A DNA stretch of 64,000 nt. It comes from Rhizobiales bacterium 2SD (lineage in GTDB: Bacteria; Pseudomonadota; Alphaproteobacteria; Rhizobiales; Beijerinckiaceae). Positions within the stretch are counted from its first letter, which is position 1; the number at the start of each line of letters is the position of its first letter. Below, piece by piece: positions 34,537 to 43,283 of the stretch. Location of the stretch: the NCBI GenBank assembly GCA_005502805.1, contig SCMY01000002.1:496001-560000 (forward strand), written 5' to 3'. The notes below the pieces were generated by a model. It was not told where the DNA came from. It saw nothing but the letters and a program-made list of their open reading frames with translations, and searched no databases. Both the position numbers and the translations under genes were made by a program.

Positions 34537-35675
34537 ACGGCGGAAGCGCGCAGCATCGCCTGCTCGTGATCGTCTCCGGCTAGCACGCCCCCGGCAGGCA
34601 GGGAGACCCCGCGCAGCAAGGGCAGTAGTTGCTCGCCCTGTCGCTTGATCTCGGGCAGATAGGGCGTGTCCGACAGGACGAAATGGCGAATTCCAAGGTC
34701 GCGGTATTTGCGCAGCGAACGCGCCACATCCTCGGCCGAGCCGACCAGCCAGGTGGTTCCCGCCCCGCCTCCGCCGAACTTGCCGGGTGTGGTGTAGAGA
34801 TTGTCGTCGAGCACCTCGCCGCGACCGTGCAGATCCAGCAAGCGCTGCTGCCCAACCGCCGCCGCCCGCTGGTGATCGTTCCAGCCCGCGCCTTTCCCCT
34901 TGGCCATCTCGGCGACCTTGGCCTGCGCCTCCGCCCAGGCCTGTTCCGTTGTATCGCGGATGAAGGTCGTGACCCGCAGTCCGAATTCGAGCGGCGGCAA
35001 ATCTCGATCCAGGTCCCGACTCAAGCTCTTCAGTCGCTCGATCCGCTCGCGCACACCCTCGAGCGGCTCGCCCCAGAACAGCTGGATATCGGCCTCGGTC
35101 GCTGCCACCCGTTCCGCAGCATCCGAAGCTCCCCCGAAATAGAGCTTGGGATGACGACGCACGCCGCGTGGCTGGATGCGCGGCACCACGGTCGATCCGC
35201 CGACACGGAAATGCTCGCCGGCGAAGTCGACATTTTCTTCGGTCCAGAGTCGGCGGGCGAGACGCATGAACTCCTTGGTCCGGCCATACCGGTGCGCCTG
35301 ATCGCCCTCGCTGTCGCCATAGGCGTCGAGATTGTCCTTGCCGGAGACAATGTTGATGCGCACGCGCCCTCCGGTCAGCTGGTCGAGCGTCGCCGCGGCC
35401 GAAGCGAAATTCGCCGGCCGCCAGTAGCCGGGCCGGATCGCAATCAGCGGCTCGAAGGTCGTGGTGCGCGCGGCGAGCGCCGCCGCGACCGTGAAGGTGT
35501 CGGGTCTGCCCCAACCGGTGCCGATCAGCGCGCCTTTCCAGCCATGCTTCTCCAGAGCTTGGGCGTGTCCGGTCAGCGTCTCCAGGCTGTTGTGGCCCTC
35601 CCCCGCTGAATCGCCGCGATGGCCGGGTTCCACGACATTGGGGATGTACCAGAGGTATTCGGATTCAAGGCTCAT
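34533..35675 (-). CDS. LLM-class flavin-dependent monooxygenase (SsuD-like)
   Basis: 380 residues, matching alkanesulfonate monooxygenase SsuD in length. Luciferase-like TIM barrel: GHAQALEKHGWKGALIGTGW, TTTFEPLIAIRPGYW and the insertion containing GKFGGGGAGTTWLVG. FMNH2-dependent oxygenases of this type release sulfite from alkanesulfonates. No flavin reductase or ssu transporter genes are adjacent, so substrate is inferred from the family only. Confidence 0.88.
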   Translation of the reverse strand: MSLESEYLWYIPNVVEPGHRGDSAGEGHNSLETLTGHAQALEKHGWKGALIGTGWGRPDTFTVAAALAARTTTFEPLIAIRPGYWRPANFASAAATLDQLTGGRVRINIVSGKDNLDAYGDSEGDQAHRYGRTKEFMRLARRLWTEENVDFAGEHFRVGGSTVVPRIQPRGVRRHPKLYFGGASDAAERVAATEADIQLFWGEPLEGVRERIERLKSLSRDLDRDLPPLEFGLRVTTFIRDTTEQAWAEAQAKVAEMAKGKGAGWNDHQRAAAVGQQRLLDLHGRGEVLDDNLYTTPGKFGGGGAGTTWLVGSAEDVARSLRKYRDLGIRHFVLSDTPYLPEIKRQGEQLLPLLRGVSLPAGGVLAGDDHEQAMLRASAV

Positions 35676-36052
35676 GCTGCTCCGGAATGCGTCCCTGGCC
35701 GCCAGCCGGCAGCATCTACGATCTTTATCGCCTCAGAGTGCTTTCCTGCTCGCAAGCACGTCAATGGAATATTATTTCAAATAAAATGAGCCTATGAAAT
35801 GAAATCCCTTGCATCAACTCAAAGAGAGAAGAAGTTCCTCGATCATTAAATATTTCGATCGACGTCCTAAAATGACTCTCCGAACTACGAAATCTACACT
35901 AAAGGCTTTTCCCACCGATTTCCGATCGAAATGCCCTCCATTCGGAGCGGCCCCGCCGTAAGACGGCTCCATATCCAAAAGGCGCTCCGGCGGGTCGGTT
36001 GACGATCTTCTCGAAAGCCCTGGGCAGCGGGCAGGCGAGGCGACGACGCCCG
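35676..36052. other. 377-bp AT-rich intergenic region, no gene recognised
   Basis: Between the SsuD-like gene and a convergent-facing LysR gene end. Bases ~35750-35930 are far more AT-rich than neighbours (for example AATATTATTTCAAATAAAATG). The part next to 35675 must hold the monooxygenase promoter; TTGACG on the minus strand near 35760 could be a -35 box. No convincing coding frame or terminator was found. Confidence 0.5.
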
Positions 36053-36976
36053 TCAACCAGGATTCGGATCAGTCGACACGCAGAACAGATCCAATATGAC
36101 CTGGCGGGCCCAGCGCAGCATGGCGTTCTGGGCATGGCGCCGGCTCCAATGCAGCGCCACGGAGAAATCGCGCTGCGGCAGCGCTGGCTCGAGCAGGGCG
36201 AAGGCGCCGATCGGCTCGAGACGCAGGCCGATCTGGCGGGGCATCAGCACGGCGAGATCGGTGGCGCGGATGATTGGCGGCAGCGCCATGAAACTGGAGA
36301 CGACCAGCCGGATGCGCGGGTCGAGATGCAGCATTTCCAGCATCCGCTCCGTCTGGGCGTGCGACCTGACGGCGACAAAATCGAGCTTCGCGATCGCGTC
36401 GGCGCTCAGGGCGCCATCGACGGCCTTTCGCATCACCGGATGGTCGGCACGCACGAAGACCTGGTAGCGGTCGCTCAACATTTCCGCATGCGCGGTGCCG
36501 CCCACCGTCGGCAGGAAGCCGAGCGCGAAATGCAGCTGGCCATTGTCGAGCGCCTCGGAGATCGCTTCATGCGGCCAGGCTCGGGCGGTGATGCGCAGGT
36601 TCGGCGCGATCTCGCGGAAGGTCGTCATCAGCGGCGGCAGGAAACGGCCCTCGCCGATATCGCTGAGATGCAGGCGCAGCTCGGCATCCGTCGTGGCGGG
36701 ATCGAAGCTCTCGCCCTCGCTGAGGCCCGCTTCCAACAGCGCCAGCCCCGCCTGCACGGAATGCGCGAGGCGCTCGGAGCGGGCTGTCGGGCGGACGCCG
36801 CCGGCCACGCGCTCGAACAGCGGGTCGCGCAGCAGGAGGCGCAGCCGCGTCAGGGCCTGGCTCGTCGCCGGCTGTGACAGGCCGAGCTCCTCGGCCGCAC
36901 GGCTGACATTGCGGGTGCGGTAGACCGCGTCGAACAGCCTCAGCAGATTGAGGTCGATTGAATCGATATTCGCCAT
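36053..36976 (-). CDS. LysR family transcriptional regulator
   Basis: 307 residues from ATG at 36976; an in-frame ATG at 37000 would add eight residues. SIDLNLLRLFDAVYRTRNVS and LGLSQPATSQALTRLRLLL form the winged helix, and the sensor domain resembles NahR/NodD-type regulators of aromatic pathways. It is divergent from the benzoylformate decarboxylase gene by about 80 bp and probably controls it. A 17-bp palindrome covers its start codon. Confidence 0.9.
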   Translation of the reverse strand: MANIDSIDLNLLRLFDAVYRTRNVSRAAEELGLSQPATSQALTRLRLLLRDPLFERVAGGVRPTARSERLAHSVQAGLALLEAGLSEGESFDPATTDAELRLHLSDIGEGRFLPPLMTTFREIAPNLRITARAWPHEAISEALDNGQLHFALGFLPTVGGTAHAEMLSDRYQVFVRADHPVMRKAVDGALSADAIAKLDFVAVRSHAQTERMLEMLHLDPRIRLVVSSFMALPPIIRATDLAVLMPRQIGLRLEPIGAFALLEPALPQRDFSVALHWSRRHAQNAMLRWARQVILDLFCVSTDPNPG

Positions 36977-36983
36977 GCGAATA
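36967..36983. promoter_or_regulatory. palindrome centred on the LysR start codon
   Basis: TATTCGC-CAT-GCGAATA has perfect 7-bp arms around the start triplet and contains the T-N11-A spacing of LysR boxes. It is a likely regulator binding site affecting its own translation start region and the divergent mdlC-type promoter. Confidence 0.5.
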
Positions 36984-37055
36984 ATACTTAGTCGCTTCAT
37001 CTAATTGAGCAATGGCGAGCGCATTGTCACAGTGCCTTCGATCAGAGGGACGCGC

Positions 37056-38669
37056 ATGCCAGTCGACAGCACATCATCCTCCGCCCGCCCGAGCGTCCGC
37101 GAAGCCGTGCTCGACTTGTTGCGTCAGCTCGGGATCGACACTGTCTTCGGCAATCCCGGCTCGACCGAACTGCCGATGTTCCGCGAGTATCCCGAGGATT
37201 TCCATTATGTGCTCGGCCTGCAGGAAGCGGTCGTGGTCGGGATGGCCGACGGCTATGCCCAGGCGACGCGCAATGCGGCGCTGGTCAACCTGCACTCGGC
37301 GGCCGGCGTCGGCCATGCCATGGGCAACATCTTCACCGCGTTCAAGAACCAGACCCCGCTCCTGATCACCGCCGGCCAGCAGGCGCGCTCGATCCTGCCC
37401 TTCGACCCCTTCCTCGCCTCGGTGCAGGCGACGGAGCTGCCGAAGCCTTACGTCAAATGGGCGATCGAGCCGGCCCGCGGCGCCGACCTGCCGCTCGCTC
37501 TGGCGCGGGCCTACCACATCGCGATGCAGCCGCCGCGTGGCCCGGTCTTCATCTCGATCCCGGCCGATGACTGGGACCAGCCGGGTGAGTTCGTCCTGCC
37601 GCGTCAGGTCAGCCAGTCTGTGGCGCCAGCACCCGAGGCAATCGCGGCAATCGCGAAACGCCTCAACGCCAGCAAGCGGCCGGCCTTCGTCGTCGGCGCC
37701 GGCGTCGCGCGCGACCAGGCCGTCGCCGATATCGTCGCGCTGGCCGAGCGTCATCAGGCCTCGGTCTATGTCCCGCCGATGTGCGCGCGCTGCGGCTTTC
37801 CCGAGCGCCACCCCCAGTTCTGCGGCTTCCTGCCGGCGATGCGCGAGAAGATCGTCGAGCGCCTCGCACCGCACGACTTCATCCTGGTACTCGGCGCGCC
37901 CGCCTTCACCTATCATGTCGAGGGCAACGGGCCGCATGTCCCCCCGGGCGCGCAGCTCGCGCAGATCGTCGACGATCCGCAGCAGGCCGCCTGGGCGCCA
38001 GTCGGAGACAGCGTCGTCGCCAGCCTCGATCTGGGCGTGCGGGCGCTGCTCGCCGCCAGTGCTCCCAGCGCCGGACGCGAGGCGGCACTGTCGCGTCCCG
38101 TCCCTCCCGCTCCGACGCCCGGTATGCCGATGTCGGCCGCCTATGCCCTCTCGGTGATCGACCGGGAGCGCCATGCCGACGACGTCGTCGTCGAGGAAGC
38201 GCCGAGCACGCGCTCGACCATCCAGACCTATCTGCCGATGAGTGGCGCCGACAGCTTCTACACCATGGCGAGCGGCGGGCTCGGCCACAGCATGCCGGCC
38301 GCGGTCGGCATCGCGCTGGCCCGCCAGCGGATGAAGCTGCCGGGGCGGGTGATCGCGCTGATCGGCGACGGCTCCAGCCTCTATTCGATCCAGGCACTCT
38401 ACAGCGCGGCGCAGCTGAACCTGCCGATGACCTTCCTGATCCTCAACAACCGCCGCTATGCGGCGCTGCAGGATTTCGCGCCGGTCTTCGGCTACGCCCC
38501 GAACGACAAGCCGGCCGGAACCGAGCTGCCGGGCATCCATTTCACGCAACTGGCGGGTGGCCAGGGCGTGCCGGGCGAGCGGGTCGAGCGGCCCGAGGAT
38601 CTCGCCCCGCGCCTGCGCGCCGCCTTCGCCGCGCCCGGCCCGAACCTGATCGACATCGTGATCGCCTGA
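37056..38669 (+). CDS. mdlC: benzoylformate decarboxylase (ThDP enzyme)
   Basis: 537 residues from ATG at 37056 (AGAGGGA 6 bases upstream). NLHSAAGVGHAMGN and TAGQQARSILPFDPFL are benzoylformate-decarboxylase-like; the catalytic Glu lies in FGNPGSTELP and the ThDP-binding GDGSSLYSIQALYSAAQLN near 440-458. It converts phenylglyoxylate to benzaldehyde and CO2. An aldehyde dehydrogenase follows 17 bp later. Confidence 0.88.
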   Translation: MPVDSTSSSARPSVREAVLDLLRQLGIDTVFGNPGSTELPMFREYPEDFHYVLGLQEAVVVGMADGYAQATRNAALVNLHSAAGVGHAMGNIFTAFKNQTPLLITAGQQARSILPFDPFLASVQATELPKPYVKWAIEPARGADLPLALARAYHIAMQPPRGPVFISIPADDWDQPGEFVLPRQVSQSVAPAPEAIAAIAKRLNASKRPAFVVGAGVARDQAVADIVALAERHQASVYVPPMCARCGFPERHPQFCGFLPAMREKIVERLAPHDFILVLGAPAFTYHVEGNGPHVPPGAQLAQIVDDPQQAAWAPVGDSVVASLDLGVRALLAASAPSAGREAALSRPVPPAPTPGMPMSAAYALSVIDRERHADDVVVEEAPSTRSTIQTYLPMSGADSFYTMASGGLGHSMPAAVGIALARQRMKLPGRVIALIGDGSSLYSIQALYSAAQLNLPMTFLILNNRRYAALQDFAPVFGYAPNDKPAGTELPGIHFTQLAGGQGVPGERVERPEDLAPRLRAAFAAPGPNLIDIVIA

Positions 38670-38686
38670 GCTTCGAGGATCGAGAG

Positions 38687-40141
38687 ATGACCGACACCAT
38701 CAACCTTCTGATCGACGGCAAGGCGGTCGCAGCGGCCGGCGGGCGCGTCTTCGAACGGCGCAATCCGCTCGACGGCTCGGTCGCCAGCCGCGCTGCGGCG
38801 GCGACACCGGACGATGCCTGCGCTGCGGTCGAAGCCGCCGCCCGCGCCTTTCCGGCCTGGTCGCAGACGCCCCCGGCCAAGCGTCGCGAATTGCTGGTCA
38901 AGGGCGCGCATGCGCTCGAGGCCCGCGCCACCGATTTCACTGCCGCGATGTCGGCCGAGACCGGCGCTTCCGCCATCTGGGCCGGCTTCAACGTCCATCT
39001 CGCCGCCGACATGCTGATCGAGGCCGCTGCGCTGACGACGCAGATCAGCGGCGAGGTCATCCCCTCCAACGTGCCAGGCAGCCTCGCCATGGCAGTGCGG
39101 CAGCCGGCCGGCGTCGTGCTCGGCATGGCGCCCTGGAATGCGCCGGTCATCCTCGCGACGCGCGCCGTCGCGGTGCCGCTTGCCTGCGGCAACACCGTCG
39201 TGCTGAAGGGTTCCGAGCTCTGCCCGCGCACCCATGGGCTGATCATCGCGGCGCTGCAGGAAGCAGGGCTGCCGGAAGGCGTCGTCAACTTCGTTACCAA
39301 TGCGCCGGAGGACGCCGCCGAGGTCGTCGCGGCGATGGTCGGCCATCCGGCGGTCAGGCGCGTCAACTTCACCGGCTCGACCCATGTCGGACGGATCATC
39401 GCAAAGCTCTGTGCCGAGCATCTGAAACCGGTCGTGCTGGAGCTCGGCGGCAAGGCCCCTGCCCTCGTTCTCGACGACGCCGATCTCGACGCGGCTGTCG
39501 CCGGCATCGCCTTCGGCGCCTTCGCCAATTCCGGCCAGATCTGCATGTCGACCGAACGTATCGTCGTCGACAGCAAGGTCGCCGACGATTTTGTCGCAAG
39601 GCTCGCCGCGAAAGCGCAGAAGTTGCCGCTCGGCGATCCTCGCAAGGGGCCGGTGGTGCTCGGCTCGGTCGTCGACGTGAAGGCGGTCGAGCGCTGCAAC
39701 GCCCTGATCGACGACGCGCTCGCCAAGGGCGCGACGCTGGTCTGCGGCGGCAAGGCGGAGACGACCTTGTTCCCAGCGACGCTGCTCGACCACGTCACCC
39801 CGGCGATGCGGATCTACGGCGAGGAGAGCTTCGGCCCGGTCAAGGCGATCGTCCGCGTCGAGGGCGAGGAGGCGGCGATCGCCTGCGCCAACGACAACCC
39901 CTATGGGCTCTCGGCCGCCGTCTTCACCGGCGACACGGCGCGCGGCTGGCGCGTCGCGGCGCGGATCGAATCCGGCATCTGCCACGTCAACGGCCCGACC
40001 GTGCATGACGAGGCCCAGATGCCATTCGGCGGCGTCAAGAACAGCGGCTATGGCCGCTTCGGCGGCCGCGCCGGCATCGAGGCCTTCACTGAATTGCGCT
40101 GGCTGACGCTGCAGACCACGCCGCGCCACTACCCGTTCTAG
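38687..40141 (+). CDS. NAD(P)-dependent aldehyde dehydrogenase (benzaldehyde/salicylaldehyde type)
   Basis: 484 residues from ATG at 38687. LELGGKAP holds the general-base Glu and NSGQICMSTER the catalytic Cys; GMAPWNAPV is the cofactor-binding segment. Length and motifs resemble salicylaldehyde and vanillin dehydrogenases. Behind benzoylformate decarboxylase it most likely oxidises the aromatic aldehyde to benzoate. The next gene starts 8 bp later. Confidence 0.9.
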   Translation: MTDTINLLIDGKAVAAAGGRVFERRNPLDGSVASRAAAATPDDACAAVEAAARAFPAWSQTPPAKRRELLVKGAHALEARATDFTAAMSAETGASAIWAGFNVHLAADMLIEAAALTTQISGEVIPSNVPGSLAMAVRQPAGVVLGMAPWNAPVILATRAVAVPLACGNTVVLKGSELCPRTHGLIIAALQEAGLPEGVVNFVTNAPEDAAEVVAAMVGHPAVRRVNFTGSTHVGRIIAKLCAEHLKPVVLELGGKAPALVLDDADLDAAVAGIAFGAFANSGQICMSTERIVVDSKVADDFVARLAAKAQKLPLGDPRKGPVVLGSVVDVKAVERCNALIDDALAKGATLVCGGKAETTLFPATLLDHVTPAMRIYGEESFGPVKAIVRVEGEEAAIACANDNPYGLSAAVFTGDTARGWRVAARIESGICHVNGPTVHDEAQMPFGGVKNSGYGRFGGRAGIEAFTELRWLTLQTTPRHYPF

Positions 40142-40149
40142 GTCAGGCG

Positions 40150-41076
40150 ATGAGCGCCCTGCGCATCTCCATTCTCGGCGCTGGCGCGATGGGCTCGCTG
40201 TTCGGCGGGCTCCTGGCCGAGGCCGGGCACGCGGTCGAGCTCATCGACGTCAATCCGGCCCAGATCGCCGCGGTGCGCGAGCATGGCCTGCTGATCCGCA
40301 ACGATGCCGGCGAACGGCGGCTCAAGCTCCCGATCCTGCGGCCGGAGGAGGCGAGGACGCAACCCGATTGGCTCATCGTCTTCACCAAGGCGATGCATAC
40401 GCAAGGCGCACTCGCGGCGGCACGGCATCTGATCGGGCCGCAGACCCGGTTGCTCAGCCTGCAGAACGGTCTCGGCAATGCCGAAAAACTCATGGCCTTC
40501 GCCGATGCCTCGCGCATCGCCATCGGCATGACCACGGTCCCCGCCGATCTCGTCGCACCAGGCGAGGTGCATTCGCATGGGCAGAGCAAGACCCGCGTCG
40601 TCATGGTCAATGGCGGCGAGAATGCCGCGCTCGCTGCGCTGGCGGTGGCGTTGGACACGGCCGGTCTGCCCTGCGCGGTCGATCCGGATGCGGTCGTCGC
40701 GATCTGGGAGAAGGTCGCCTTCAACGTTGCGCTGAACAGCCTCTGCGCGGTGACGCAGCGCACGGTCGGAGGCCTTGGTGCTGCAGCCGAAGGGCGCGAG
40801 CTCGCGCACGCCGTCGCAGGTGAAGTTCTGGCGGTGGCGCAGGCGGAAGGCCTCGCGGTTTCGCCCGAGCGCACCCATGCGACGATCGATCATGCGCTCG
40901 ACCATCATGGCGAGCACAAACCTTCGATGCTGCAGGATCTGCTGGCGAAGCGTCCGACCGAGATCGAGACGCTGAACGGCGCTGTGGTTCGCGCTGCCGA
41001 GGCGCATGGAATCGAAGTTCCACGCGCTACGATGCTCTATGCGCTGGTGAAAATGGCGGAGCAGGATATGCGATGA
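40150..41076 (+). CDS. ketopantoate reductase family 2-oxoacid/2-hydroxyacid dehydrogenase
   Basis: 308 residues. NADP-binding ISILGAGAMGSLFGGLLAEAG at the N-terminus is split as positions 5-25; the conserved Lys of TKAMHT and Asn/Glu region KVAFNVALNSLCAVT match PanE/ApbA. D-mandelate dehydrogenases of this family exist, so in this operon it may interconvert D-mandelate and benzoylformate. Pantothenate biosynthesis is the alternative but less fitting. Confidence 0.88.
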   Translation: MSALRISILGAGAMGSLFGGLLAEAGHAVELIDVNPAQIAAVREHGLLIRNDAGERRLKLPILRPEEARTQPDWLIVFTKAMHTQGALAAARHLIGPQTRLLSLQNGLGNAEKLMAFADASRIAIGMTTVPADLVAPGEVHSHGQSKTRVVMVNGGENAALAALAVALDTAGLPCAVDPDAVVAIWEKVAFNVALNSLCAVTQRTVGGLGAAAEGRELAHAVAGEVLAVAQAEGLAVSPERTHATIDHALDHHGEHKPSMLQDLLAKRPTEIETLNGAVVRAAEAHGIEVPRATMLYALVKMAEQDMR

Positions 41077-41177
41077 CAGCTGCGACCACCCACACCAAGT
41101 CGGCTCTGATTTCGTGCCTCCGTCGCCAGCAGCCATGTGCGCCGGTTTCGAGGCTCGATTTTCCGGTTGCATGTTAC

Positions 41178-41194
41178 TTAACATGTGAATTAAT
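41178..41194. promoter_or_regulatory. candidate HpaR-type operator upstream of the TRAP genes
   Basis: TTAACATGTGAATTAAT shares TTAACATGT-AATTA with the palindrome before hpaF. It lies 166 bp upstream of the small permease start in an otherwise GC-rich 283-bp gap. Confidence 0.45.
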
Positions 41195-41359
41195 TTCTCG
41201 CCCGCCGCCCGGATGCATAGCGGCCCGCGGCCGGAGCAGCGAGGAAGCGGCGCAGGCGGCAATCGCCTGAGCATCATGACGATGGCGGAATGGGACGACG
41301 CCTGATGGCCGAACGCGCGGAAACAAGCGCGCCGAAGACGAGCAAGGGGAGATAAATTC

Positions 41360-41908
41360 ATGCAGGAACCCGTGCCGGGCGCGCCGGCGAACGATCCGAT
41401 CATCTTCGGGCCGTCGGGGCGCGTGCTGCTGGCGGTCGCGAAGGTCCTGGCGATCATCGGCGGGCTGCTCTTTGTCGGCCTCGTCGTGATGTCGATCGTC
41501 TCGATCGTCGGCCGCAAGCTGCTGTCTGCTCCGGTTCCCGGCGATGTCGAGTTGCTGCAGATGATCGCGGCCGCCGCGTCGGCCGCCTTCTTCGCGTTCT
41601 GTCATCTCAACCATGGTGACGTGAAGGTCGACTTCTTCACGGCCACAGCCCCATCTTGGGTCAATCACGCGCTCGATGCCTTCGGCTCGCTCCTGGTCGG
41701 GCTCGTCGGCGGGGTGCTGACCTGGCGCGTCTATGTCGGAGCGATCGCCACCCGCGAAAACGGCGAAACCTCCGCGATCCTCGATATCCCGGTCTGGTGG
41801 GCGCAGATCGCCATGGTGCCCGGCTTTGCAATGCTGGCCCTGGCGGGCTTCTACATGGCGACGCGCCATGTCCAGGAAGCGGCGCGCCTCGGGGAGGCTC
41901 GTCGATGA
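41360..41908 (+). CDS. TRAP transporter small permease (DctQ type)
   Basis: 182 residues with four predicted membrane helices (about 24-46, 65-85, 102-124, 146-167). CHLNHGDVKVDFF is typical of DctQ proteins. It pairs with the large permease next door in a Na+- or H+-driven carboxylate importer. AAGGGGAG upstream of the ATG. Overlaps dctM by 4 bp. Confidence 0.92.
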   Translation: MQEPVPGAPANDPIIFGPSGRVLLAVAKVLAIIGGLLFVGLVVMSIVSIVGRKLLSAPVPGDVELLQMIAAAASAAFFAFCHLNHGDVKVDFFTATAPSWVNHALDAFGSLLVGLVGGVLTWRVYVGAIATRENGETSAILDIPVWWAQIAMVPGFAMLALAGFYMATRHVQEAARLGEARR

Positions 41909-43239
41909 GCGGGATCTCTGTCGGCTTCACCATCTTCGCCTGTCTGCTCGCGCTGATGGCGTTCCGCGTGCCGATCGGCATCGCGATGTTCGTCGCGGGC
42001 TCCGGCGGCTATGTCTACCTGATGGGCGGTAACTGGACGCCCTGGCTCAACATCCTGAAATCCATCCCCTATGCCCGCCTGTCGAACTACGACCTGACGG
42101 TCATCCCGCTCTTCCTGCTCATGGGTCAGTTCGCCACCCATGGCGGCCTGTCCGCGAGCCTGTTCCGCTGTGTCAGCGCCTTTATCGGCCATCGTCGTGG
42201 CGGCGTCGCCATGGCGGCGATCGGCGCCTGCGCCGGCTTCGGCGCGATCTGCGGCTCCTCACTCGCAACCGCGGCCACGATGGGCCAGGTCGCGCTGCCG
42301 GAGCTGCGCCGCTACCGCTATTCGGGCAGTTTGGCGACCGGCGCGCTCGCGGCCGGCGGCACGCTCGGCATCATGATCCCGCCCTCGGTGCCGCTGGTGA
42401 TCTACGCGATCCTCACCCAGGAATCGATCGGCAAGCTGTTCATGGCCGCCGTCCTGCCCGGGCTGATCGCAATGTTCGGCTACATGTTCGTCGTGCAGCT
42501 GGTGGTGCGGCGCAACCCCGAGGCGGGGCCGGCCGGCCCGCGCGTACCATGGCCGGAGCGGCTCAAGGTTCTCGCCGGCGTGTTCCCGGTGATCCTCGTC
42601 TTCGTGCTCGTCATCGTCGGCATCTATGGCGGCTGGGCGACCCCGACCGAAGCGGCGGCGATTGGCGCCGCGGCCTGCGGCGCGATCGCGGTGATCAGCG
42701 GCGGCATGCGCTGGCGCGGGCTGATCGACAGCGCCCTCGGCACGGCGCAGGCGACGGCGATGATCCTGCTCGTCCTGCTCGGCGCCGACATGCTGAATAC
42801 GGCGCTGGCCCTGTCGCAGATGCCGGCCGAGCTCGCGGGCTGGGTCAAGGACAGCGGCCTCGCACCGCTCTTCGTCCTGGCGATGATCCTGGTGATCTAC
42901 ATCCTGCTCGGTTGCGTCATGGACTCGCTGGCGATGATCCTGCTGACGATCCCGATCTTCTATCCGATGATCGTCGGGCTCGACTTCTACGGCATGTCGG
43001 TCGAGGACAAGTCGATCTGGTTCGGCATCCTCGCCCTGATGGTGGTCGAGATCGGCCTGGTGCACCCGCCGGTCGGGATGAACGTCTACATCATCAACCG
43101 CCTCGCCAAGGACGTGCCGCTGGTCGAGACCTTCAAGGGTGTGATGCCCTTCCTCGCCTCGGACCTCGTCCGCATCATCCTCCTCGTCGCCTTCCCCTCG
43201 ATCTCGCTCGTCCTGGTCAAGGCATTCGGCGCGCTGTGA
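41905..43239 (+). CDS. TRAP transporter large permease (DctM type)
   Basis: 444 residues from ATG at 41905 with about 12 membrane helices. Motifs GSSLATAATMGQVALPELRR and GGTLGIMIPPSVPLVIYA are DctM signatures, as is VEIGLVHPPVGMNVYI near residue 385. It forms the transport channel. The substrate is probably an aromatic or dicarboxylic acid, given the flanking mandelate and homoprotocatechuate genes. Confidence 0.94.
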   Translation: MSGISVGFTIFACLLALMAFRVPIGIAMFVAGSGGYVYLMGGNWTPWLNILKSIPYARLSNYDLTVIPLFLLMGQFATHGGLSASLFRCVSAFIGHRRGGVAMAAIGACAGFGAICGSSLATAATMGQVALPELRRYRYSGSLATGALAAGGTLGIMIPPSVPLVIYAILTQESIGKLFMAAVLPGLIAMFGYMFVVQLVVRRNPEAGPAGPRVPWPERLKVLAGVFPVILVFVLVIVGIYGGWATPTEAAAIGAAACGAIAVISGGMRWRGLIDSALGTAQATAMILLVLLGADMLNTALALSQMPAELAGWVKDSGLAPLFVLAMILVIYILLGCVMDSLAMILLTIPIFYPMIVGLDFYGMSVEDKSIWFGILALMVVEIGLVHPPVGMNVYIINRLAKDVPLVETFKGVMPFLASDLVRIILLVAFPSISLVLVKAFGAL

Positions 43240-43283
43240 GGCCATTCATCCAACCAAGAAGCAAACGCACAGGGAGGTGCAAT

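Noticed and set aside
35814..36056. 80-codon minus frame in the AT-rich gap
   Set aside because: No recognisable domain or ribosome site; it overlaps the end of the LysR gene and the AT-rich half has no codon bias.
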